5,504 bases of DNA from positions 5,184 through 10,687 of the forward strand of contig JALWCD010000096.1 in assembly GCA_027036915.1 (NCBI GenBank). Reading direction: 5' to 3'. A program made the position numbers and the translations under genes. The notes beneath the pieces are model-generated. The model made no database searches. It saw only the letters and a list, made by a program, of their open reading frames with translations, and had not been told where the DNA came from. Shown one piece after another: positions 1-5,504 of this stretch. How positions within the stretch are numbered: position 1 is the first letter of the stretch; every line of letters begins with the position of its first letter. The stretch comes from Thermodesulfatator sp. Lineage in GTDB: Bacteria; Desulfobacterota; Thermodesulfobacteria; Thermodesulfobacteriales; Thermodesulfobacteriaceae.

Positions 1-33
1 TAAAAATACAAAATCTAGTCAGAAATGTTGGAA

Positions 34-174
34 TTATTTTAAAAGTTTAAACACTTTAAATCTTACTCCTTCAAATATTATTGTATTTTTTCCGTCAGGT
101 AATTCAGGTGGCATATCACCAGGTGCAAGTACTCCGAGGATGGAACAGTGGACGCCCCAGCCCTCCTCCCGCAC
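34..174 (-). CDS. Possible small or 5'-truncated protein of unknown function
   Basis: Read on the minus strand, this frame ends in TAA at 36-34. From a GTG at 174-172 it gives 46 residues beginning VREEGWGVHCSILGVLAPGD and ending in FEGVRFKVFKLLK. The frame stays open upstream to a TGA at 249-247, adding a hydrophobic stretch (YFLLVYFIFCILIGW) and then TGITGLRVTV, but with no ATG and no ribosome binding site. The balanced, beta-like composition and about two-thirds purine at first codon positions favour real coding on this strand. The plus strand is also open from 2 to 232, but its translation is serine/proline/threonine-rich, as antisense shadows usually are. I do not recognise the family. 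It could be a small gene, or the C-terminal remnant of a gene cut off by the segment that begins near 210. The choice of strand is not certain. Confidence 0.35.
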   Translation of the reverse strand: MREEGWGVHCSILGVLAPGDMPPELPDGKNTIIFEGVRFKVFKLLK

Positions 175-235
175 GGTAACTCTAAGCCCGGTTATTCCCG
201 TCCAACCTATTAGGATGCAAAAAATAAAATAGACT

Positions 236-244
236 AGGAGGAAG
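236..244 (+). promoter_or_regulatory. Ribosome binding site of the 249 gene
   Basis: AGGAGGAAG is a near-perfect Shine-Dalgarno sequence. Its core GG lies 7 bases before the ATG at 249, which fixes that start. I see no convincing -35/-10 promoter pair upstream of it. Confidence 0.85.
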
Positions 245-248
245 TATC

Positions 249-683
249 ATGCGCAGATTAGCACTTTTTTGGCTATTAACTGTATTCCTCTGTATCTTCT
301 GTTTCTCTTCCGCCTTTGCCGAACGCCCTTCTTATGTGATGATCTGCAGGGGCGGGGGAGATATGTACGCAATTTTTGATAATATTTCTGGGTTGGTAGA
401 ACTGCATGCCGCTGGAGGAACTCGCGCTGCCTCTCCTGGGCCTGGAGAGTGTGTTTGGGTAGATAGGGGTATGCCTCTTCGCATCTCTTCTTCTCTTTTC
501 GGTATTAGCAACTCCAATTTGGTAAGAGGCATTAACGTCAAACAGGGAAAGATTGCTAAAGCATTATTCACAAACTCTAAGGTCCAACAGCTTTTTGATG
601 CAGTTTATTACGGAAGAACCTTTTATGTCCATGCCAGACGAAAAGGAATAGGAAATTTTGAAGTAACCAAAATCGGCCCATAG
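249..683 (+). CDS. Small exported protein of unknown function
   Basis: The product is 144 residues with a classical Sec signal peptide: an MRR basic start, a hydrophobic core over residues 4-20, and an A-F-A cleavage site at 22-24. The mature protein is about 120 residues, and its only two cysteines (C33 in MICRGGG and C68 in GPGECVWVDRG) probably form a disulfide. The cysteines at 15 and 18 sit inside the signal and do not form a lipobox. The glycine-rich MICRGGGDMY stretch and the GPGECVWVDRG motif resemble, from memory, motifs in short secreted bacterial hypothetical proteins whose role is unknown. No catalytic signature is visible. The start is supported by the AGGAGG site at 236-244. The gene is followed by a 273-base gap before the next exported protein on the same strand, so shared transcription is possible but not shown. 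The frame after its TAG stop stays open for 36 more codons (see the 684-831 entry). Confidence 0.8.
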   Translation: MRRLALFWLLTVFLCIFCFSSAFAERPSYVMICRGGGDMYAIFDNISGLVELHAAGGTRAASPGPGECVWVDRGMPLRISSSLFGISNSNLVRGINVKQGKIAKALFTNSKVQQLFDAVYYGRTFYVHARRKGIGNFEVTKIGP

Positions 684-831
684 GAAAATTCTTTCTTCTT
701 TCCGCTTCGGCTCTTGCTGGAGGAAGATCTTAACCTCGGGTCTTTAAGGGCGGAGGTTACTGTCGAGCTACGAAATCATCCGGGGGCCCCGTAAAATTAA
801 GTTGAACCTGAGGCTCTCCTACCGGCACTAA
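684..831 (+). pseudogene. Possible frameshifted gene remnant
   Basis: Directly after the TAG at 681-683 the same frame is open for 36 codons to a TAA at 792-794. It reads like protein from about 714: LLEEDLNLGSLRAEVTVELR, then NHPGAP. Skipping one base (T792) continues into the next frame as KIKLNLRLSYRH and a TAA at 829-831. Joined, the piece resembles the alternating beta-strand C-terminal end of a secreted or beta-sandwich protein. No ATG or ribosome binding site precedes it; TTG at 714 is the only alternative start. Position 731-737 (TAACCTC) pairs with 753-759 (GAGGTTA), so a structured RNA role is an alternative. The rest of the gap, 832-940, shows nothing I can identify. Confidence 0.3.
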
Positions 832-944
832 TAAGGTAAAAAGTCCCACAGGTGTGAAGGATGAAAGCTGCAAAGTATGCTTTGAACCTTTTGGAGCTAA
901 GAAGTCACTATACGAGAAAAACCAAATAAAACAAATAAAAAGCA

Positions 945-950
945 GGGAGG
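945..950 (+). promoter_or_regulatory. Ribosome binding site of the 957 gene
   Basis: GGGAGG lies 6 bases before the ATG at 957 and supports that start over the out-of-frame ATG at 854, which has no such site. Confidence 0.8.
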
Positions 951-956
951 TGTGTC

Positions 957-1523
957 ATGAAAAAGGAACTCTTAAAGGCCTGGTTAGTTGTGGGACTAAT
1001 GCTAATGTTCAGCGGTGTAGGCTATGTCTTTGCTCAGCCTCAAGCCATGTCTCCTGCCCAACAAGCTATAAAACAAAAAATGATAAGGCTTCCGGTTAGC
1101 CCCGGGGTAGATCTTCGCCCTTCCTTATGGGTAAATTGTTGCACCTGTTCAGGCAATTGTGAAGGTAATTGTGATGATCTGCTCTCGCGTATGGGCTATA
1201 TGCTGGTGGATTGGATCACCATTGATGTTTACAATGCGGGAAAAATAACCAGTGATCGAGCTGAGGGTAAGGTAGAATTTTACGATGTATTTAGTGGAAG
1301 CGTAAAAACTTATAGCTTTGTGGTAGATCCTGTTGGTCCGCGCAAATTCGCTACTGTCCGTCCTAATAAAATAAACGGTCCTTTCCTAATCAAAAAATCC
1401 GATGGTGTCAGAGTAAGTGTCACCTATAATCCCAAACAAGTAACTATCATAGGAGGGAAACGAATTCCTTCGCCTAAGGTTACTCGCACTTATACCCAAA
1501 AAGAGTGCTCCAGAGTTTACTAA
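957..1523 (+). CDS. Exported cysteine-cluster protein of unknown function
   Basis: The product is 188 residues. A Sec signal peptide covers residues 1-26 (MKKELLK basic end, hydrophobic core, V-F-A cleavage site). After a short polar stretch comes a compact cysteine cluster at residues 61-72, NCCTCSGNCEGNC, with cysteines at 61, 62, 64, 68 and 72. A sixth cysteine, C184, lies four residues from the end. Residues 80-185 alternate hydrophobic and polar positions in short strands (MLVDWITIDVYNAG, KVEFYDVFSG, VRVSVTYNPK), as in an immunoglobulin-like or CARDB-like beta-sandwich. Six cysteines could give three disulfides, or the cluster could bind a metal; the sequence does not decide. A similar CCPTCGC cluster occurs in the large protein encoded next, which hints that the two belong together. 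A strong hairpin follows the stop codon. No enzyme motif is visible and I cannot name a family. Confidence 0.82.
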   Translation: MKKELLKAWLVVGLMLMFSGVGYVFAQPQAMSPAQQAIKQKMIRLPVSPGVDLRPSLWVNCCTCSGNCEGNCDDLLSRMGYMLVDWITIDVYNAGKITSDRAEGKVEFYDVFSGSVKTYSFVVDPVGPRKFATVRPNKINGPFLIKKSDGVRVSVTYNPKQVTIIGGKRIPSPKVTRTYTQKECSRVY

Positions 1524-1538
1524 TTAAAACAAGATTTA

Positions 1539-1577
1539 GGTCCTGCTGTCGGTATCAACCATACCGGCAGCAGGACC
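1539..1577. terminator. Strong intergenic hairpin, possible terminator
   Basis: The left arm 1539-1555 (GGTCCTGCTGTCGGTAT) and the right arm 1561-1577 pair over 17 base pairs around a 5-base loop, CAACC. The only departure from perfect pairing is one G-U pair on the plus-strand RNA. It starts 15 bases after the stop of the 957 gene. No T-run follows on the plus strand (GAGACCGACC comes next), so it is not a canonical intrinsic terminator in that direction. On the minus strand the hairpin is followed by a moderately T-rich tail. It may instead stabilise or process the mRNA between the 957 and 1639 genes and so set their relative expression. The hairpin itself is certain; its role is inferred. 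Confidence 0.6.
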
Positions 1578-1627
1578 GAGACCGACCGGATAATGAACAT
1601 TTAAATTTGCTAACTAACAGGATCCTC

Positions 1628-1633
1628 GGGAGG
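1628..1633 (+). promoter_or_regulatory. Ribosome binding site of the 1639 gene
   Basis: GGGAGG is separated by five bases (CCAAA) from the ATG at 1639 and fixes that start. Confidence 0.8.
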
Positions 1634-1638
1634 CCAAA

Positions 1639-4600
1639 ATGAGGAGGAATAGTCTTCTAAAAAGAGGGTTTGGGTGGGGAGTATTTCTCCTTTTGCTTGT
1701 TGCAGCGCAGGCCGTGAGCCAGACTTTCAAAGCCACGGCCCCTCTAAACCCACGCTCAAAAGACTTACAAACAGTTTCACCCCCTACCCCTGCCGTAAAA
1801 GAGAGAAAACTCCCGACAAAACCCCACAAGGCGACCTCTGACCTCTCCATTGAGCGGATATATGTGAGAGGATGTCAGGTTTACATCACGGTGGCAAACA
1901 GGGGCAAGGCAGGGCTTTCTCTAAGGGACTACAACAACGGAAGACTCTCCCTGACCCTTCAGTGGCAGACAGGCACCTCCGCGGGGCTTGAACCTCGTGT
2001 TTTCACCCTGAAGCAGGTTGATCCGAAAGGGGCGCTGGGAAGGCCCGGTGGCTGGGTTGAATTCAACACGAGGGTCTGGGTGAAATACCCGAATCTCACT
2101 ATAAAGGCAAAACTTGAGGGGCTTAAGGATGACCGTGGTAAGGGAAAGAAGGAGCTCAGGCAGGTTTTATCCGTTCCTGAAAGATGCTGGTCTAAGACCT
2201 CTTCTGGAGCCCTGGGGGGCGCGGCGGTCAGGTCCCCTACCGGTAAGGAGACCCATCCTCAGGGGAAGGGCATGAAAGGTCTCCCCCTTACTCCGCTGCC
2301 AGGAAGGGCATCCGACCTTTCCATTGAGAGGGTGTATCTCCGGGACTGTAAGGTGCAGGTGGTGGTGAAAAACAGGGGTTCTGCAGGGGTGACGGATGAG
2401 GATTACCGGAATGGAAAACTCCGGGTGAAACTCCACTGGAAAGTTCCAAGGGGTGGAGGCAGGACTCATACCTTCGCCCTCTCACAGGTTGATACCCACA
2501 GAGTCTTAAGGAGCCCGGGTATGAGCGTGGATTTCAACACCGGCATTACACTGGGGGCTTCAGAGATTTATCATGTTACCGCAGAGCTTGTGAATCTCAG
2601 GCATGATCTTAGCCAGGAGGGGCAGAAAAAGCTAACCCAAGACCTGATTTTTCCTCAGCAGTGTCTTAGCAGACCCAGGAAGCCCGGAACCCGGAAACCA
2701 CCGACGGCCGGATTCCCGAGGCCGGAAAAATTGGAGAAACCCATCCAGGGAAAACCCTGGCCGAAAAAGACACCGGCAATCAAAAAGGACATATTAACCC
2801 CGGAAGGAATTAAAAAAAGCGCCAAATCCGTAAAAAAACTTCCCAAACTATCAAAAGGAAAAACTCTTTTAGCAAAGAAAGCAAGATTAAAAAAGACATC
2901 ACTTCAGACCGTTTCTCAGAAAATGCAGATCCAGCCCAGGCTTTACATAAATAATGTAAATGCTCCGGTGATCAGGATGAAAGGGCCTGGTTTAAACGAT
3001 TTTACTCCCATCAATGTATCGTGGACTGTATTGGGTAATGTAACCGCCACAGTATTAACCATATCCTATATTGATGTTTATGGCTTAGAAAGCAAGCTTG
3101 GAGAAATTGTGAGAGATAAAGGGCTTCCCAGTAATTATTCTTTCAGGATAAGAGAGCTTTTTGAACATCTTAAAAAGACTTTAAACAGAGAACCTGCGCC
3201 TTTTGAGGTATACCGCTTCAAATTCTCCCTCAAATACGAAAAAGAGAGGGGAAAGACCGGTCTGGAGAAGGCCGCGGAGGTCCGTTACGGAACTCATCCC
3301 GTAGCCCGGAGGGTTCAAAGAACAGAAGGAGCCGGCTCTCAGGAAGAATCATCCGGGATGCGAATGGTTACGCCCTCCATGCCGGGGCTTGAAGGGGTGG
3401 CCAGACAGATGGAGGAAGGAACAAACCCTCTTCAGATAAAACTGGTTTATCAGGTTGAAGGAGACCCTGAGACAATCAATCCCAATCCCTTTGAAGTTGA
3501 TTCCACCAAGCCTGTCTATACGGCTAAAATTATCTGGGTGGATGCCAGCGGGAAGCTCCAGGGTAGCCTTGCCCCTATAGAGGATCTTTTAGAGGCTCAT
3601 GGAATAAGACCGACTCCTTGTTGTCCAACCTGTGGATGTTCGTATGAATATGATGTTTGGCTTAGTCCTGAATTTGAAATTTCCAGTTACACATCAATAG
3701 ATAGTTTTGATCTGCTGGCAAGTCTGTTCTCTCACGCAGGCACTTGTAGTGGTATGGGTACAGGATATTGTATTAAAGACCCTAACCTTTCTGATTTCGC
3801 GAATTTTTCCGATATAACCTTACGTAAAAAAGGGAAAACTTTTGATGAATATTTCAGAGAAAGATTTGATTTGCGTCCGGAAACTTATTTTATCAGGGGT
3901 AAAATAGAGGTGTACCGCTATGGAGATTTTGAACTGCTTTTTACGGTTATCAACTTTCCTCCTGTAATCTATACGGCTTTTGCTCCCGACGAAGAAGCAG
4001 GAGTAGATTTAACTGCAACAAATTATACACCTCCGCACAGCAGACTGAAGGTTGCCGGAGCGGACTGCAGTGATTTCCCTATCGCCAGGCTAAGGAATTT
4101 TTCTGAGGAGTGCACCTTTACATGGGGACAGCAGATACCTCTGGAGATAGTCCCTCCTCCTTCTACACCTCTTAGGGCTCGTATAGATATTGACCGCTGG
4201 GAACCACAGTGGCGTCCCTATATAACCGTTTTTGCTCAGACTGAAGGAGGTATTGGTGAAATAAAAATCCTTGAAGATACCGATTACTGGAAAAAGTTTC
4301 TGGACCCGGGAATTTATCGGCTAAAATGTTATTGGGCAGGTGAATATTATCCCTCCCCCTGTGGGCTGGCTTATGTGAAGGTGGAAAGGGGTGGGGAGGT
4401 TTCTTTTACCTCTGGGGGGAAAAGACGCTTTGAATTACGTATATTAAGAGCAGAGGCTCATAAAGGGCACGGTGTTAAACTGAAAATAAGAGTTAAAGAA
4501 GGAAATCCCATTACCGGTGAGTTCATCAAGTCGGTTCCGGTGCTAATCGGACACGATGGAAAGACGGTGTGGAAGATAGATGTTCCGGCTCCTATCACTT

Positions 4601-5169
4601 CCCAATGGAAGGAAATTCTTTTGCCTCACGAAGCAGATATTCCTTCTTCTGGCCAGGTAAGGGTGACGGCTACCATTCCTGAAAGTGAATACTGGTATTC
4701 TGCCTCCGGCAATAATTATCTTTTCGTGCCAGAAAACAAGTTGTCTAATTATTCTATATTTTCTGCTGGTAAAGAGTCTATTGGTAATGTTCTTCGGGTG
4801 GAAGGCACCGTCAAAGGGGACCTGAGAGGTAGCGGTGATAAGAAAGCCTGTCCCATTATAGGAGTAGAATTTTATACCGGACAGTGGGAAAATATGGTAT
4901 ACGAAATCCACGATACTTTCTGTGAGTATACGAGTGCGGTGTGCAATACTGTTAATTACGGTCCTGAAGAAACCTTTACCCGATGCTACCACCCTTCTGA
5001 ATTTAAAATACCTTTTGGCTTTTATATAGACAAAAAGAAAGTTCTGCAAGCTTCTGGAGGGAAGTCTCATTTGAAAATGAGGGTGTATGTTGAAGAAAAC
5101 TGGTGGACAATAAAAGAAAGAAACGAAATTGACAACGATAAGTTGTTTGACATTTCCTTTGAGGAATAA
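1639..5169 (+). CDS. Large exported multidomain beta-rich protein
   Basis: The product is 1176 residues. A Sec signal peptide (MRRNSLLKRG, hydrophobic core 12-23, A-Q-A at 23-25) is followed by a proline-rich spacer. Two tandem copies of one domain lie at about 67-183 and 225-342. Both begin SDLSIER and share NRG, DY-x-NG and V-[ED]-FNT motifs, with one cysteine near the start and one at the end of each. They resemble CARDB-type adhesion or scaffold domains. Residues 343-430 are a lysine/proline-rich linker. Further beta-rich segments lie at about 432-540, 597-780 (with CCPTCGC at 661-667) and 840-925. Two C-terminal segments, about 928-1030 and 1050-1172, end in SGNNYLF and NEIDNDKLF, like the edge strand of CARDB domains. 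The mature form has 18 cysteines. I see no enzyme motif, sortase signal or C-terminal membrane helix. It is probably a secreted or envelope structural or binding protein. G+C falls sharply after the tandem domains. Confidence 0.85.
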   Translation: MRRNSLLKRGFGWGVFLLLLVAAQAVSQTFKATAPLNPRSKDLQTVSPPTPAVKERKLPTKPHKATSDLSIERIYVRGCQVYITVANRGKAGLSLRDYNNGRLSLTLQWQTGTSAGLEPRVFTLKQVDPKGALGRPGGWVEFNTRVWVKYPNLTIKAKLEGLKDDRGKGKKELRQVLSVPERCWSKTSSGALGGAAVRSPTGKETHPQGKGMKGLPLTPLPGRASDLSIERVYLRDCKVQVVVKNRGSAGVTDEDYRNGKLRVKLHWKVPRGGGRTHTFALSQVDTHRVLRSPGMSVDFNTGITLGASEIYHVTAELVNLRHDLSQEGQKKLTQDLIFPQQCLSRPRKPGTRKPPTAGFPRPEKLEKPIQGKPWPKKTPAIKKDILTPEGIKKSAKSVKKLPKLSKGKTLLAKKARLKKTSLQTVSQKMQIQPRLYINNVNAPVIRMKGPGLNDFTPINVSWTVLGNVTATVLTISYIDVYGLESKLGEIVRDKGLPSNYSFRIRELFEHLKKTLNREPAPFEVYRFKFSLKYEKERGKTGLEKAAEVRYGTHPVARRVQRTEGAGSQEESSGMRMVTPSMPGLEGVARQMEEGTNPLQIKLVYQVEGDPETINPNPFEVDSTKPVYTAKIIWVDASGKLQGSLAPIEDLLEAHGIRPTPCCPTCGCSYEYDVWLSPEFEISSYTSIDSFDLLASLFSHAGTCSGMGTGYCIKDPNLSDFANFSDITLRKKGKTFDEYFRERFDLRPETYFIRGKIEVYRYGDFELLFTVINFPPVIYTAFAPDEEAGVDLTATNYTPPHSRLKVAGADCSDFPIARLRNFSEECTFTWGQQIPLEIVPPPSTPLRARIDIDRWEPQWRPYITVFAQTEGGIGEIKILEDTDYWKKFLDPGIYRLKCYWAGEYYPSPCGLAYVKVERGGEVSFTSGGKRRFELRILRAEAHKGHGVKLKIRVKEGNPITGEFIKSVPVLIGHDGKTVWKIDVPAPITSQWKEILLPHEADIPSSGQVRVTATIPESEYWYSASGNNYLFVPENKLSNYSIFSAGKESIGNVLRVEGTVKGDLRGSGDKKACPIIGVEFYTGQWENMVYEIHDTFCEYTSAVCNTVNYGPEETFTRCYHPSEFKIPFGFYIDKKKVLQASGGKSHLKMRVYVEENWWTIKERNEIDNDKLFDISFEE
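1837..2187 (+). repeat. Tandem domain copy 1 (residues 67-183)
   Basis: First copy of a duplicated CARDB-like domain of about 117 residues. It begins SDLSIERIYVRGCQVYITV and ends PERC. Landmarks shared with the second copy are NRG at 87-89, DYNNGRL at 97-103, QVD at 126-128, EFNT at 141-144, and cysteines at 79 and 183. Confidence 0.85.
2311..2664 (+). repeat. Tandem domain copy 2 (residues 225-342)
   Basis: Second copy of the duplicated domain. It begins SDLSIERVYLRDCKVQVVV and ends PQQC. It lines up with copy 1 almost without gaps (NRG, DYRNGKL, QVD, DFNT, cysteines at 237 and 342). The copies have diverged at many positions, so the duplication is not recent. Confidence 0.85.
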
Positions 5170-5194
5170 GTACTGGTTAATGTATTTTCCGAAC

Positions 5195-5201
5195 AAGGAG
5201 G
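5195..5201 (+). promoter_or_regulatory. Orphan Shine-Dalgarno sequence
   Basis: AAGGAGG is a perfect ribosome binding site 26 bases after the large gene. At the ideal spacing of 7 bases stands ATA AGG TAA (5209-5217), not a start codon. The nearest downstream ATG (5230) is too far away at 28 bases. It may be the leftover of a lost gene, or chance. Confidence 0.4.
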
Positions 5202-5221
5202 AAAAACAATAAGGTAAACAC

Positions 5222-5240
5222 CCGGAACAATGTTTCCCGG
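5222..5240 (-). terminator. Weak hairpin downstream of the UROD/MetE-like gene
   Basis: On the minus strand, CCGGGAAA and TTCCGG can pair with a two-base bulge around the loop CATTG. The RNA then continues into a T-rich stretch (GTGTTTACC...TTGTTTTTCC). It lies about 85 bases beyond the stop at 5324 and could end transcription of that gene. The stem is short and imperfect, so this is only a candidate. Confidence 0.25.
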
Positions 5241-5358
5241 TCAAATGCTGGAGGCCATTCCGCAGGAGTTCGGGGGTTATTATGTGTATCGGTGGAGGGT
5301 CTCGGGGATTCGCCGGGGCCCGTCTAAACAGGCGTCCTCCCCGAAGGTGATCGGGTGA
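5230..5358 (+). CDS. Possible 42-residue small ORF
   Basis: An ATG at 5230 opens a frame of 42 codons to TGA at 5356-5358, starting MFPGQMLEAIPQEFGGYYVY, with RWRVSG directly after. The first half has a plausible protein composition. The second half lies antisense to the 3' end of the UROD/MetE-like gene and reads like a shadow (serine/proline/lysine). There is no ribosome binding site at normal distance; the orphan AAGGAGG is 28 bases upstream. It may be a decayed remnant or a chance frame. Confidence 0.2.
   Translation: MFPGQMLEAIPQEFGGYYVYRWRVSGIRRGPSKQASSPKVIG
5303..5343. repeat. GC-rich nested inverted repeat
   Basis: CGGGGA (5303-5308) pairs with TCCCCG (5338-5343), and inside it CGCC (5311-5314) pairs with GGCG (5331-5334), leaving a 16-base loop. 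The stop codon of the UROD/MetE-like gene lies in the loop. Without a T-run on either strand it is not a typical terminator, and in GC-rich DNA it may be chance. Confidence 0.3.
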
Positions 5359-5504
5359 AACTTAAAGCCCGGAGGTCTTTCAGGGCCTTAAGGGTGAGCT
5401 CCGGGGAAAGGGTGCCCATGCCGCAGGAGGGGGTGAGAAGGGAGCGGGAAAGGATCTCCTCCGGGGAAAGCCCCGTGCGCCGGGCCGTCTCTTCTACTAG
5501 AGAG
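5324..5504 (-). CDS. UROD/MetE-like protein, C-terminal end (partial)
   Basis: The last 59 codons of a minus-strand gene run in from the right edge of the window and stop at TAG (5326-5324). The protein ends ...GLSPEEILSRSLLTPSCGMG, then TLSPELTLKALKDLRALS and a short variable tail. The pattern LLTPSCGMGTLSPE followed by an amphipathic helix is typical of the C-terminus of the UROD/MetE-like superfamily. This superfamily contains cobalamin-independent methionine synthase and related methyltransferases, and in MetE the cysteine of this motif is a zinc ligand that activates the thiol substrate. The true substrate cannot be told from this fragment, so no gene symbol is given. The gene is convergent with the large exported protein gene, so the two are separate transcription units. 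Its G+C (about 61% in the sampled stretch) is well above that of its neighbour's 3' half and looks like chromosomal background. Confidence 0.75.
   Translation of the reverse strand, partial: SLVEETARRTGLSPEEILSRSLLTPSCGMGTLSPELTLKALKDLRALSFTRSPSGRTPV

Noticed and set aside
2..232. Plus-strand open frame at the left edge, possibly the end of an upstream gene
   Set aside because: The translation is serine/proline/threonine-rich with weaker purine bias at first codon positions than the opposite strand (about 56% against 66%). It was judged an antisense shadow, though not with certainty.
731..759. TAACCTC...GAGGTTA stem with CTTTAAG in the loop, resembling the end hairpin of an IS200/IS605-type element
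   Set aside because: There is no transposase or TnpB remnant nearby, no matching left end was found, and the stretch reads better as coding-like sequence.
829..839. 11-base direct repeat AATAAGGTAAA at about 829-839 and 5209-5219
   Set aside because: Repeats this short and AT-rich are expected by chance in 5.5 kb, and the flanking sequence is not shared.
882..914. TTGAAC (882) and TATACG (909) as a promoter for the 957 gene
   Set aside because: The spacing between the elements is 21 bases, too long for a usual -35/-10 pair.
854..1099. 81-codon plus-strand frame beginning at ATG 854, with several cysteines
   Set aside because: It overlaps 143 bases of the well-supported exported protein gene in another frame, has no ribosome binding site, and its second half is a frame shadow of that gene's signal peptide region.
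4543..5244. 233-codon minus-strand frame antisense to the large gene
   Set aside because: It lies almost wholly opposite the 3' half of the large gene, which has a signal peptide, a ribosome binding site and coherent domains. The minus translation has no recognisable features beyond an open frame in AT-rich sequence.

Overview
The window looks like an accessory stretch of a bacterial chromosome. The genes have strong GGAGG-type ribosome binding sites and classical Sec signal peptides, and arginine is often coded by AGG/AGA, as in many thermophiles. A guess of a thermophilic anaerobe such as a member of the Thermodesulfobacteriota rests on general feel only. No gene here is a taxonomic marker.

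Layout. Positions 34-174 (minus strand, frame open up to 246) hold a short coding-like frame, probably a small gene or the 3' remnant of a broken one. Three plus-strand genes follow, each with a clear ribosome binding site and signal peptide: a 144-residue exported protein (249-683), a 188-residue exported protein with an N-terminal cysteine cluster (957-1523), and a 1176-residue exported multidomain beta-rich protein (1639-5169). The gap 684-956 contains a short frameshifted coding-like stretch (684-831) and otherwise nothing I recognise. The gap 1524-1638 contains a very strong 17-bp hairpin. Positions 5170-5323 hold an orphan Shine-Dalgarno sequence and inverted repeats. From 5324 to the right edge runs the C-terminal end, on the minus strand, of a UROD/MetE-like (cobalamin-independent methionine synthase-like) protein. 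It converges on the large gene and is the only recognisable conserved gene.

How the genes relate. All three plus-strand products are predicted to leave the cytoplasm. None shows a catalytic motif or a membrane anchor beyond the signal peptide, and each has an even number of cysteines in its mature form, as expected for disulfide-bonded envelope or secreted proteins. The large protein carries two tandem copies of a CARDB-like domain near its N-terminus, each with a cysteine at both ends. A lysine/proline-rich linker and a series of further beta-rich domains follow. The second and third proteins both contain a CC-x(1-2)-C cysteine knot. A shared extracellular or surface assembly is a reasonable hypothesis, but the sequence gives no function.

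Base composition is mosaic. Samples are about 58% G+C in the tandem domains, about 34% in the middle of the same gene, and about 61% in the right-hand UROD/MetE-like gene. Together with the apparent gene fragments on either side, this suggests a recombined, fast-evolving locus inserted next to an ordinary chromosomal gene.
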